The notes beneath the pieces are model-generated. The model had not been told where the DNA came from. It did no database searches and saw nothing but the letters and a program-made list of their open reading frames with translations. A stretch of 8,533 bases of DNA from the NCBI GenBank assembly GCA_945867875.1, contig CAMBJF010000095.1, positions 1-8,533 of the forward strand. Reading direction: 5' to 3'. Of this stretch, positions 1 to 6,241 are shown piece by piece. Every line of letters begins with the position of its first letter. Position 1 is the first letter of the stretch. The position numbers and the translations under genes were made by a program. Origin of the DNA: an uncultured Ruminococcus sp. (GTDB taxonomy: Bacteria > Bacillota > Clostridia > Oscillospirales > Ruminococcaceae).

Positions 1-1025
1 CAAGAATTTTGTTTTATTACTACAAAATCCTCTATTCTTACGCCGAATTTTTTGGGAAGATATATGCCCGGTTCAACGGTTATGACCATATTTTCTTTGA
101 GCACTGTCTCGTCACGGGTGTTTGCGCAGGGGGCTTCGTGGATCTCCATACCGACGCAGTGACCGAGGCCGTGACCGAAATAGTCCCCGTAGCCGTTTGC
201 GGATATGAAATCCCTTGCCACTTGGTCGAGACGCTTGCCTGTTATGCCCTCAGCGGCGGCATTTATTGCCCTGTTTTGAGCTTCGAGCACAACGGAATAC
301 ACCTTTTCCATTTCTTCGGAGACATCTCCCACAGCCACAGTTCTCGTCATATCGCTGTGATATCCGTCATAAACAGCGCCGAAATCCATAAGCACGAAAT
401 CGCCCTTTTTAACGGTTCTTTCCGATGGAACGCCGTGGGGCATAGAGGTAGTTGAGCCGCATAGGGCAATTGTCTCAAAGGAAAGGTCATCGGCACCGTT
501 TCTCAGCATATAGTTGTTGAGAGTGAGGGCAATTTCCTTTTCGGTAACGCCCTCTTTAATAAAGTTGAGAGTCTCCTGCAAAGCGTACTCAGCAATGCGC
601 TGGGCGTGTTCGATGAGCTTTATTTCCTCATCGGTCTTTATCATTCGCATCTCACGGATAATTCTGCTCAGGTCGGAGGTGCTGTTGAATGAGCCTGCGC
701 CCTTGATATTTTCACGGAGTGCTGCAAAATCGGAAAGGGTCAGCGTGTCGCTTTCAACCCAAACACATTCAGCGTGATTTTCCACAATAAGCTCGGAAAT
801 CTGCTCGTAAAGCCTTTTTTGCAGTATAACATCGCAGTCGGTCACGATGTCGGAGGCTTTCTCGAAATATCTCGAATCTATAATAAGGTATGCATTGCTT
901 TTGAAAATGACAAGAGTTCCTGCGGAGGACTTCATTCCTGTGAAATAGCGCCTGTTTACGTCTGAAGTGATAAGCGCACAGGCATTTTCGGGAAGGTTCT
1001 TACGGAGAATTTCTATTCTGTTCAT
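1..1025 (-). CDS. Xaa-Pro aminopeptidase, M24 family (C-terminus cut by window edge)
   Basis: This is a metallopeptidase that removes an N-terminal residue preceding proline from peptides in the cytoplasm. Reading the minus strand from the ATG at 1025-1023 gives 341 codons without a stop. An N-terminal creatinase-like domain (about 1-125) is followed by a pita-bread M24 domain. All five expected metal ligands are visible: D214 (LMDFGA), D225 (HSDMTRT), H289 (GHGLGHCVG), E318 (VEPGIYL) and E332 (RIEDF). The MPHG motif with H197 is also present. Family members are about 355-360 residues, so only some 15 residues are missing at the left edge. The start overlaps the aroQ stop as ATGA, and a GGAG sits upstream inside aroQ, which suggests translational coupling. 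The same order, aroQ-peptidase followed by efp, is known in Bacillus (yqhS-yqhT-efp), so efp may lie just outside the window; that is inference. The exact substrate range is not determinable here. Confidence 0.93.
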   Translation of the reverse strand, partial: MNRIEILRKNLPENACALITSDVNRRYFTGMKSSAGTLVIFKSNAYLIIDSRYFEKASDIVTDCDVILQKRLYEQISELIVENHAECVWVESDTLTLSDFAALRENIKGAGSFNSTSDLSRIIREMRMIKTDEEIKLIEHAQRIAEYALQETLNFIKEGVTEKEIALTLNNYMLRNGADDLSFETIALCGSTTSMPHGVPSERTVKKGDFVLMDFGAVYDGYHSDMTRTVAVGDVSEEMEKVYSVVLEAQNRAINAAAEGITGKRLDQVARDFISANGYGDYFGHGLGHCVGMEIHEAPCANTRDETVLKENMVITVEPGIYLPKKFGVRIEDFVVIKQNS

Positions 1026-1465
1026 ACGTTCTGCTCCAGTATTGATTTAAGGGCGTAAAGTCCCAAGATGTAGCTTTCCTTGCCAAAGCCTGCTATCTGA
1101 CCTGCGCAGACTGGGGATATAACGGAGTGGTGGCGGAATTCCTCACGCTTGTGGATATTGGACATATGCACCTCGATAACGGGTATCTTGACGGCGGCAA
1201 TTGCGTCTCTGATAGCATAGCTGTAGTGAGTGTATGCACCTGCATTCAGGACTATTCCCGAAAAATCAAGGCGTGCGGCGTGAATGCGGTCGATTATCTC
1301 GCCCTCGTGGTTGGACTGGCAGCATTCGCAGGCATCAAAGCCCAACTCCGCAGCCTTTGCTGTTATCTCGGCGCAGATGCTTTTGTAGCTGTCACTGCCG
1401 TATGTTCCCGGCTCTCTTTCGCCGAGAAGATTGAGGTTCGGTCCATTTATTATAAGTACGTTCAT
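1022..1465 (-). CDS. aroQ: 3-dehydroquinate dehydratase, type II
   Basis: AroQ converts 3-dehydroquinate to 3-dehydroshikimate, the third step of the shikimate pathway to aromatic amino acids; the enzyme is a cytoplasmic dodecamer in characterised members. The protein is 147 residues, the usual length. Signature elements are present in order: NGPNLNLLG (7-15), the lid loop with the catalytic arginine and tyrosine R17 and Y22 in REPGTYG, QSNHEGEIID (50-59), LNAGAYTHYS (73-82, N74), and EVHMSNIHKREEFR with the catalytic H100, followed by H112. The start is supported by AAAGGAA about 9 bases upstream. It is first in an operon and overlaps the following peptidase by four bases (ATGA). A near-perfect promoter lies about 30 bases upstream of the start. 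Nothing looks truncated or unusual. Confidence 0.97.
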   Translation of the reverse strand: MNVLIINGPNLNLLGEREPGTYGSDSYKSICAEITAKAAELGFDACECCQSNHEGEIIDRIHAARLDFSGIVLNAGAYTHYSYAIRDAIAAVKIPVIEVHMSNIHKREEFRHHSVISPVCAGQIAGFGKESYILGLYALKSILEQNV

Positions 1466-1501
1466 AGGTAAAAATTCCTTTCACAAGTTGGCTTTAATAT
1501 A

Positions 1502-1530
1502 ATTATAATTCCAATTTCGGAGAATGTCAA
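1502..1530 (-). promoter_or_regulatory. Consensus sigma-A promoter of aroQ
   Basis: On the minus strand TTGACA (1530-1525) is followed by exactly 17 bases and then TATAAT (1507-1502). Both hexamers match the consensus perfectly. The predicted start of transcription is near 1495, leaving a leader of about 30 bases that contains the AAAGGAA ribosome binding site of aroQ. Confidence 0.88.
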
Positions 1531-1540
1531 TATGAAAATA

Positions 1541-1579
1541 AACCGTTGAATTTGCTTTTTTACAACAAAAACAACGGTT
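1541..1579. repeat. Perfect 8-bp inverted repeat between divergent promoters
   Basis: AACCGTTG (1541-1548) and CAACGGTT (1572-1579) are perfect reverse complements separated by 23 AT-rich bases. The element lies upstream of both the aroQ -35 box (1525-1530) and the hydrolase -35 box (1598-1603). It is therefore not a transcribed terminator of either gene as mapped. It could be a binding site for a regulator of one or both promoters. The function is unknown. Confidence 0.45.
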
Positions 1580-1597
1580 ATTATTAACTGATACATC

Positions 1598-1626
1598 TTG
1601 ACAATTCTGACAAAATATGCTAAAGT
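1598..1626 (+). promoter_or_regulatory. Promoter of the plus-strand alpha/beta hydrolase
   Basis: TTGACA (1598-1603) is followed by 17 bases and TAAAGT (1621-1626). A TG dinucleotide at 1618-1619 gives an extended -10 element, which compensates for the imperfect -10. Transcription should begin near 1633, inside the dyad described at 1628-1643, leaving a leader of about 67 bases. The same architecture (TTGACA, 17 bases, extended -10) occurs at the tetR promoter. Confidence 0.75.
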
Positions 1627-1627
1627 G

Positions 1628-1643
1628 GTTAGCAAACGATAAC
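1628..1643 (+). promoter_or_regulatory. Candidate TetR operator (site A) at the hydrolase transcription start
   Basis: The 16 bases GTTAGCAAACGATAAC form an imperfect dyad (GTTA-C...G-TAAC, 5 of 8 pairs complementary). They match the non-template strand of the tetR promoter site at 5428-5443 at 13 of 16 positions, in the same orientation relative to transcription. The site begins one base after the -10 element and covers the predicted transcription start, so a bound repressor would block initiation. Assignment to the TetR protein encoded in this window is inference from this shared sequence. Confidence 0.55.
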
Positions 1644-1699
1644 TAAAAGCATCAGTAATATTCTCGAATGTTATTTTATGAAGATACGGAGGATACAGT

Positions 1700-2635
1700 A
1701 TGAGTTTACTGTTTAGCATTTTGAAGCCTATTGTCAAGAAAAAGATCAAGGGCAGCTCTCTTCATCAGGAGGAGAGCTATGAGGAATTTAAACAGGTATC
1801 TTATGATATCCAGCAAAAGTTTAAATTTGAACTTCCGAATATCAAGGGCATGGAATTCCGTGATGAACAGCTTGACGGCTTTCATATCATTGTGGGAAAA
1901 AAGGCGGGCAGCAACCCGAAGAATGCCATAGTTTATTTCCCAGGAGGCGGTTCACGCCGCTGGCAGCTCCCGTTCAAAAGCTCCGAAAAAAATTACATAG
2001 AGCAAACAGGTGCGGAGCTTTGGATACCCCTTTATCCTCTTATACCCGATTACGATCTTCTGGACGAGGCGGATTTTACCATACGTATGCATCAGAAAAT
2101 GCTGGAGCGTTTTCCTGCACAGAATATTGTCTGGATAGGCTTTTCCGCAGGAGCAGACCTGCTGCTGCGTGGGGGACGGCATATTATCCAAAAGTATAAC
2201 GATATTCCGATGCCAGGAATGATGATACCCTTATCCGGCTCAGGACTGCTTATCAGTGATGAATCCAAAAAGCGTATGCGTGAAATTGACCCAAGGGATA
2301 TTATGCTCCGCTGGGATATTCCCGATAATATGATAAAATATTATGACATAAACGGCGATATGCCAGAGTATATACTCAGCAAGCCCCATGAGGACGATTA
2401 TACGGGCTTCCCAAAGATAATTATGTATTTTGCGGAAGACGAGGTCTTTTCGGGCATAGCTCCCGATTATGAAAAGTCCTTCAAACGCTGCGGTGTGAAG
2501 GATTATAAAATAAATATCGTGCCAAACGTATTTCACGGCTGGCCTGTTTTCACATTTGTAAAGGAAGGCCGTGAAGGTGAACAGATGATTATCGGTGATA
2601 TAAACGATTATTTTAAGAAAATTGACAGGCACTGA
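1700..2635 (+). CDS. Alpha/beta hydrolase, esterase/lipase-like
   Basis: The product is 311 residues and has the features of a serine hydrolase of the alpha/beta fold, closest in style to the alpha/beta hydrolase fold-3 (hormone-sensitive-lipase-like) group. YFPGGG (79-84) sits where the HGGG oxyanion motif is expected, with proline replacing histidine. The nucleophile elbow is GFSAG (147-151, S149). The acid is probably D247 in FAEDEV, and the catalytic histidine is H279 in FHGWPVF. There is no convincing signal peptide, so it is probably cytoplasmic. The ester or acyl substrate cannot be told. The start has GGAGG (1688-1692) seven bases upstream of ATG. The gene is alone on this strand, with its own promoter and a dyad shared with the tetR promoter, and converges on the hydrolase unit that follows tetR. 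It is intact, unlike the other two hydrolases. Confidence 0.88.
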   Translation: MSLLFSILKPIVKKKIKGSSLHQEESYEEFKQVSYDIQQKFKFELPNIKGMEFRDEQLDGFHIIVGKKAGSNPKNAIVYFPGGGSRRWQLPFKSSEKNYIEQTGAELWIPLYPLIPDYDLLDEADFTIRMHQKMLERFPAQNIVWIGFSAGADLLLRGGRHIIQKYNDIPMPGMMIPLSGSGLLISDESKKRMREIDPRDIMLRWDIPDNMIKYYDINGDMPEYILSKPHEDDYTGFPKIIMYFAEDEVFSGIAPDYEKSFKRCGVKDYKINIVPNVFHGWPVFTFVKEGREGEQMIIGDINDYFKKIDRH

Positions 2636-2671
2636 AGCTGAACACAGTTTATAAGCATTATCCAGTTTGAT

Positions 2672-2707
2672 AAATGCTCCCGCACCGGTATTGGTGCGGG
2701 GGTATTT
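2672..2707. terminator. Hairpin between convergent hydrolase units, possible two-way terminator
   Basis: CCCGCACC (2679-2686) and GGTGCGGG (2693-2700) form a perfect 8-bp stem with a 6-base loop. The stem extends outward to 15 pairs (2672-2707) when two G-U pairs are allowed in the plus-strand RNA. It begins 36 bases after the plus-strand hydrolase stop and also lies just beyond the end of the minus-strand hydrolase unit. The U tract is short (ATTT) on either strand, so termination strength is uncertain. An alternative smaller pairing, AGCATT (2654-2659) with AATGCT (2673-2678), overlaps it. Confidence 0.65.
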
Positions 2708-2772
2708 GCAGGTATAGAAAATTATATATTTTTGCTGTCAAGGGACTTGTCTCTGCGCTCTATAAGCTCTGC

Positions 2773-3923
2773 CTACAAAAGCACAGCGTCCATTGCGGCA
2801 AGCTGATTTCCGCAGCAGCAGTGATCTGCTCCAAATTCACGCTCGGTTATCTCACGGGCGGTAACGGAGCGGGCATTTTTCAGTATCAGCATCTGCCTGC
2901 CGATGCCCGCGCGGCAAGCCATTGTGTCCTTGCTGCCGCCGATGATAAGGTAATCCTTTGTGAGCTTGTCGGCAACGGGGCGGAGGTCTATGGCGTGAAG
3001 ATATTTTATGAGCTTATATACATTCGTTGTTCCGAACCTGTGAAAATATGTGCGGAAAAATGTCATTCCCTTGCCCTTTTTGGCGGCATAGATAATATTT
3101 ATTAGCCAGCCGAAAAGGAACAGGATAACATTCAGCAAGCCCCATACAAGTCCGTTTACAAATGCATTGTTATGAAAATTCATTTTAAGGGCACCGAACT
3201 GGGCAATGCTCACACATTTTGTAACTCGGTCATCAAATGCAGAGGCTCTGGGGGCGTAAAAGCCGCCAAGGGACTGACCTATCAAAATGGCGTTATGGAG
3301 GTCAAAATATTTTGTCACCGCCATTACAGGCTTTTCCCATTTGATAATAAGGGGAGCGCCGTGGAGACGAATGCATTCGCCCTGTCCCGGACCCTCGAAA
3401 AGATACACGTTATAGCCCTGCTCACGGAGATATTCGCACTCGGCGAAAAATTCCTCATAGCTTGAGTCAAATCCGCCGTGCATAACGATATCACCCTTGG
3501 GCTTATCGGCATTGAATTTCAGTGTGGGCATCGTGTAATTTTCATATGGCACATTTACAAGCTCGACAAGAGGGTGCTTGCCACTGAAAAATCAGCATAA
3601 TATTCAAAGAAAAGCTCCCTTGCCCTTTTCCAGGCGGCAAGACCGTTCGGGTCCTCCCAGTCGGTGAAAAATTCGGACATTCGGTAAAGTGCCGCTGCAT
3701 TTTTTATGTGCCCATTTTCAAGCTCAAAGTCGCCACGCTTTTTCAGGACGGTGTAAAAATCGGCGGCTGATTTAATGGTATTTCCGATTTCCTTTGCAAC
3801 AGCAAGGTCGCAGCCGTCCATATTAACAAGGCGGTTGAGCTGAAAGCTGATGCTGGGGTCATTATTCAGCTTGTGCATTCCCATGGGTATTTTTATGGAC
3901 TTTGTGATATCATATTTTTCCAT
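2773..3923 (-). pseudogene. Alpha/beta hydrolase split by a one-base frameshift (third gene of tetR unit)
   Basis: Two consecutive frames make one hydrolase. The first (3923 to 3555) encodes a helical N-terminal region ending ...EYYADF, then runs out of frame to a TAA at 3557-3555. The second frame carries the catalytic core from about 3590 to 2773. Adding one base to the T5 run on the minus strand (A5 at 3587-3591) gives a continuous ADFFSGKHPLVELVNVPYENY and a product of about 383 residues. The core has HGGFDSSYEEF (oxyanion region), LFEGPGQGE, the nucleophile elbow GQSLGG, an acid in GGSKD and a histidine in GADHC. This pattern resembles the FrsA/DUF1100-like group with an N-terminal helical cap. 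It starts 15 bases after the preceding hydrolase, with AAAGG upstream of its ATG. Either this is a real pseudogene or the missing base is a sequencing error; the coding potential on both sides is well preserved. Confidence 0.8.
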
Positions 3924-3938
3924 TTTGATCGACCTTTA

Positions 3939-4783
3939 TCAGAAATTTTCGCTGAGGAATTTTTCGATTTCCTTTATGTACAGATTCGCACGCATAAGCA
4001 TTCCCAGATGTCCGCCGTAGGTCTCCTTTACAACAGGGTTGGTGAAGATATCCACAAGCTTTTGGGAGTCGGATTTTTCAAACATATCGTTTTCGGGGAT
4101 AAGCACCAGCACCTTTCCGTCAAGATAGGCAAAATCGCTCTTTTTGAATTTTTCCAGCTTGTATATATATCCTGTTGCCATTACTGCACGGAGATAGGAA
4201 TATCTGTAGCTCTCGTCCTCACCGATGCATTCAAAAAATGATACTGCATAGGCTTTTTCTTCGTCGGTCTCGTTTCTGAAATGCTTTTGCACCGCCTTGA
4301 TAAGCGCAGGCTCAGCTTGTCAAACTTCACGGTCTTGATGTAAAGCTTCATAAGCGGGAGAATATACTGTTCCTTTTTCATTCCCGCAACATAATCGGAA
4401 TCAACGGTCAGGGTGGTCATCATAATAAGTCCGCCCACCTTGTAATTTTTGGCATAAAGCTGACCGAGAACGCCGCCGTCGCTTATGCCGCAGAGTATGG
4501 GCAGCGATATTTTGAGCTTGTCAAAAAGCTCTTTGAGCAATACTATCATTTCTTTGTTTTTGTAGACCTTAACGGGGTATTTCATCATTACCACACGGTA
4601 ATTTTTTTCAAGGGCTGACACGTAATTTATCCATTCCTGCTGCGTGTCGATACCGTTCAGAAAAACAATGGTCTGACTGCCGCTGCCGCTGTCGATGACA
4701 AGAAACTCGTGCCCCGAAACGGTCACGGGCTTATAGCTGTGGGTTTTAAGAAAATCTCTGTATTCATCTGAAAAATTTCTCAT
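3939..4783 (-). pseudogene. Alpha/beta hydrolase split by a one-base frameshift (second gene of tetR unit)
   Basis: The N-terminal frame starts at the ATG ending at 4783 and reads as a serine hydrolase until about 4304. The reading then continues one frame back, as ...IKAVQKHFRNE, to the TGA at 3941-3939. Adding one base near 4300-4306 (for example in CGCTTATC) restores one protein of about 281 residues. Visible elements are IVFLNG (39-44, an oxyanion region with asparagine in place of the usual histidine), GISDGG with the nucleophile S101, an acid in LVLIPENDMF and a histidine in YGGHLGM. The catalytic triad is therefore complete across the two frames. No signal peptide is seen. The start overlaps the tetR stop as ATGA, and GGGAG lies seven bases upstream, so translation is probably coupled to tetR. 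Without correction, the upstream frame ends in about 40 unrelated residues and stops at 4181. The cause (true decay or sequencing error) is open. Confidence 0.82.
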
Positions 4784-5376
4784 ATTATCTCTCCCTTTCC
4801 GCTTATGTAAATTTCAATGGTATGCAGTAATATCCGGACGCTGTTTTCAAGGGACGCTATGACCATTGTGTCGCTGTGCTCACGAATAGCGTAAATGGAT
4901 TTAATGAGGTTCACAAAGGTTCCCGTGTCAACGCCCTCACGGACATCGCTTATGAGCGACAGCCAGAACAGTGCTGTTTTTATCTGCATATCAGGGTCAA
5001 ATAAGACCTGCTTTTTTATGTGATTTTTCAGCCAGTAAAAATCGCTGACGGTGAGACCGTTCATCAGGTCAAGGTCGGAGTGGAGATACTCGTTGAAAAA
5101 TTCCATAAATTCGTGGGTTGACATCTGAGTCCGTCCGTTCAGCTTTTTGAGCAGCATTTTCTGAGTTTCCTCACTTGCGTATGCTGCTACTTCGAGAATA
5201 AAATCCTCTTTTGAGCCGAAGAAAAGATAGAAGCTGCCTTTTGCTATCCCAACGGCGGCGGTGAGCTTTTCGACGGACATTTTCTGCACTCCAAGCTCCT
5301 TGCTCAGGCGTATCCCCGCAAGGATAAGCTCCTGTCTTATTCGTTTTGATTCTTCCTCTGTAAATGCGTTCGGCAT
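4780..5376 (-). CDS. TetR/AcrR-family transcriptional regulator
   Basis: The product is a DNA-binding regulator with an N-terminal helix-turn-helix and a C-terminal ligand/dimer domain. From the start chosen here it has 198 residues. The TetR_N domain covers about 10-57, with the classical helix-turn-helix SVEKLTAAVGIAKGSFYLFF (34-53) followed by GSKEDF. An upstream in-frame ATG at 5406 would add ten residues. I prefer 5376 because GAGGG (5386-5382) is well placed before it, the protein then begins MPNAFTEEE, a common start in this group, and the 5406 ATG lacks a ribosome binding site and lies in the loop of an inverted repeat. It is first in a unit with two hydrolases and overlaps the next gene by four bases. 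Its promoter carries two dyads, so autoregulation is likely. The ligand is unknown; a substrate or product of the hydrolases is a natural guess. Confidence 0.9.
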   Translation of the reverse strand: MPNAFTEEESKRIRQELILAGIRLSKELGVQKMSVEKLTAAVGIAKGSFYLFFGSKEDFILEVAAYASEETQKMLLKKLNGRTQMSTHEFMEFFNEYLHSDLDLMNGLTVSDFYWLKNHIKKQVLFDPDMQIKTALFWLSLISDVREGVDTGTFVNLIKSIYAIREHSDTMVIASLENSVRILLHTIEIYISGKGEII

Positions 5377-5390
5377 AAGTTCCCTCATCT

Positions 5391-5421
5391 CTGTGACCAA
5401 ATTCATATATTTTGGTCACAG
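5391..5421. repeat. Perfect 11-bp inverted repeat in the tetR leader, candidate operator
   Basis: CTGTGACCAAA (5391-5401) and TTTGGTCACAG (5411-5421) are perfect reverse complements with a 9-base AT-rich spacer. The element lies between the tetR promoter and the preferred tetR start codon, with the predicted transcription start near its upstream edge. As DNA it is a plausible TetR operator. As RNA it would form a hairpin 5' to the ribosome binding site. I find no second copy in the window. It makes the upstream ATG at 5406 an unlikely start. Confidence 0.65.
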
Positions 5422-5425
5422 GATT

Positions 5426-5454
5426 ATGTTACCATATGCTAACTGAAATGTCAA
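5426..5454 (-). promoter_or_regulatory. Promoter of tetR
   Basis: On the minus strand TTGACA (5454-5449) is followed by 17 bases and TAACAT (5431-5426). TG two bases before the -10 hexamer makes an extended -10. The -35 is a perfect match. Transcription should start around 5419, which places the whole of tetR from 5376 plus the inverted repeat on the transcript. The -10 and half of the spacer are covered by the dyad at 5428-5443. Confidence 0.75.
5428..5443 (-). promoter_or_regulatory. Candidate TetR operator (site B) overlapping the tetR -10 element
   Basis: The site reads GTTAGCATATGGTAAC on the minus strand and is palindromic in 7 of 8 base pairs around a CATATG core. It overlaps the -10 and spacer of the tetR promoter, the expected place for an autorepressor. 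A 13-of-16 match lies at the start of transcription of the plus-strand hydrolase (1628-1643). Recognition by this TetR is inferred from position and sharing, not shown. Confidence 0.6.
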
Positions 5455-5566
5455 TAGCTTTTTTGTTGTTTTGTTGCTTATGCTTAGTTTTATATAGATA
5501 AATTCATCGTATTTGTACAGAACGAATTATGCGGAAAGGTTATTTGAATTGATATTTGTTTGGCAG

Positions 5567-5595
5567 TTGCATTATTTGGAAAAATGTGATATAAT
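5567..5595 (+). promoter_or_regulatory. Promoter of the membrane protein / C39 peptidase unit
   Basis: TATAAT (5590-5595) is a perfect -10 and is preceded by TGA, giving an extended -10. TTGCAT (5567-5572) at 17 bases' distance is a weak -35 (TTG matches). Transcription would begin near 5602, with a leader of about 25 bases containing GGGAG. The rest of the 5455-5626 interval is AT-rich, and I see no further gene or clear structure in it. Confidence 0.7.
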
Positions 5596-5626
5596 AACAA
5601 GGTTAGTTTATTTTGGGAGCGATATT

Positions 5627-6235
5627 ATGAATGATGAAATAAAAAATGATGAGCTGCCCTCTGAGGAAAATGCGCAGGATACGGAAAACGATGAGGACAC
5701 CCGCCCTCCCGTTGACCCGAAAAATAAGCTGTACACCTTTATTTCTCTGCTGATATTTGCGGTGCTGTACATCGGCTGGCAGATTATCAAGGAAAATGTT
5801 TATTTTTCAAGTGCTCTGTATGCAGATGATTTTTCCGAGGAGGAAAAGGCTGCGGTCATAGCGGAGATACCCTTGTCACAGGAGATCGAGGGGGCAGAGC
5901 TGAGATATGCAAGGCTGCACCAAAACTTTGACGGCAACAGCTTTTATGCAGCGGTTTCTCTGCCCGATTTATCCGAATATGAGGAGTTGTCGGAGGCGGT
6001 GCTGACATTTCCCTACGGCGACCCGGAGTATGACAGCCGCCTGACTGTTTATCCCGATGCGGACGTTGTTCCCGATTATGTTTACGGCGACAGCTATGTT
6101 AGCACCGATGACCCGAGGGTGAGCTGTATGATCTACGGCGAGGGCGACGGCTATATTGCGGTTTTTCGCATTGCGGATTATTCGGGAAATATAAAAAACA
6201 GGGTCGAGGACTGGGAAAAGATCCCTGTAAGATGA
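5627..6235 (+). CDS. Single-pass membrane protein of unknown function
   Basis: I do not recognise the family. The chosen start is the ATG at 5627, with GGGAG (5615-5619) eight bases upstream; this gives 202 residues. The same frame is open back to an ATG at 5513, but that start lies upstream of the mapped promoter. The protein begins with a strongly acidic stretch (about 1-30, many D and E), then KNKLY and one hydrophobic segment at about 35-54. About 145 residues follow that are probably outside the membrane and rich in D, E and Y (for example DPEYDSRLTVYPDADVVPDY). Positive residues on the N-terminal side of the segment suggest an N-in, C-out type II topology. It is followed after 6 bases by an exported peptidase in what looks like a two-gene operon, so the two may work together at the cell surface. 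No catalytic motif is visible. Confidence 0.85.
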   Translation: MNDEIKNDELPSEENAQDTENDEDTRPPVDPKNKLYTFISLLIFAVLYIGWQIIKENVYFSSALYADDFSEEEKAAVIAEIPLSQEIEGAELRYARLHQNFDGNSFYAAVSLPDLSEYEELSEAVLTFPYGDPEYDSRLTVYPDADVVPDYVYGDSYVSTDDPRVSCMIYGEGDGYIAVFRIADYSGNIKNRVEDWEKIPVR

Positions 6236-6241
6236 GGTAGT

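Noticed and set aside
9..455. Open frame of 148 codons on the plus strand at the left edge
   Set aside because: It is antisense to the M24 peptidase, whose five metal ligands are all in the minus-strand frame.
1127..1471. Open frame of 114 codons on the plus strand opposite aroQ
   Set aside because: It is fully antisense to a clear aroQ gene and has no recognisable domain or start signal.
1462..1749. Open frame of 95 codons on the minus strand across the aroQ/hydrolase intergenic region
   Set aside because: It spans both divergent promoters and the start of the hydrolase gene, has no ribosome binding site, and its composition is that of AT-rich intergenic DNA.
2674..3105. Open frame of 143 codons on the plus strand
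   Set aside because: It is antisense to the hydrolase core with GQSLGG and HGG motifs, and its start lies inside the intergenic hairpin.
3580..3600. Programmed -1 ribosomal frameshift at the T5 run of the last hydrolase
   Set aside because: The run does not form a proper X XXY YYZ heptamer in the zero frame and I see no downstream stem or pseudoknot. A lost base is simpler, although slippage is not excluded.
4295..4310. Programmed frameshift in the first hydrolase
   Set aside because: There is no slippery sequence at the junction (CGCTTATCAAGG), so a simple one-base deletion or read error fits better.
5513..5626. N-terminal extension of the membrane protein from an ATG at 5513
   Set aside because: The extension would cover the TATAAT promoter, and the ATG at 5627 has a well-placed GGGAG.
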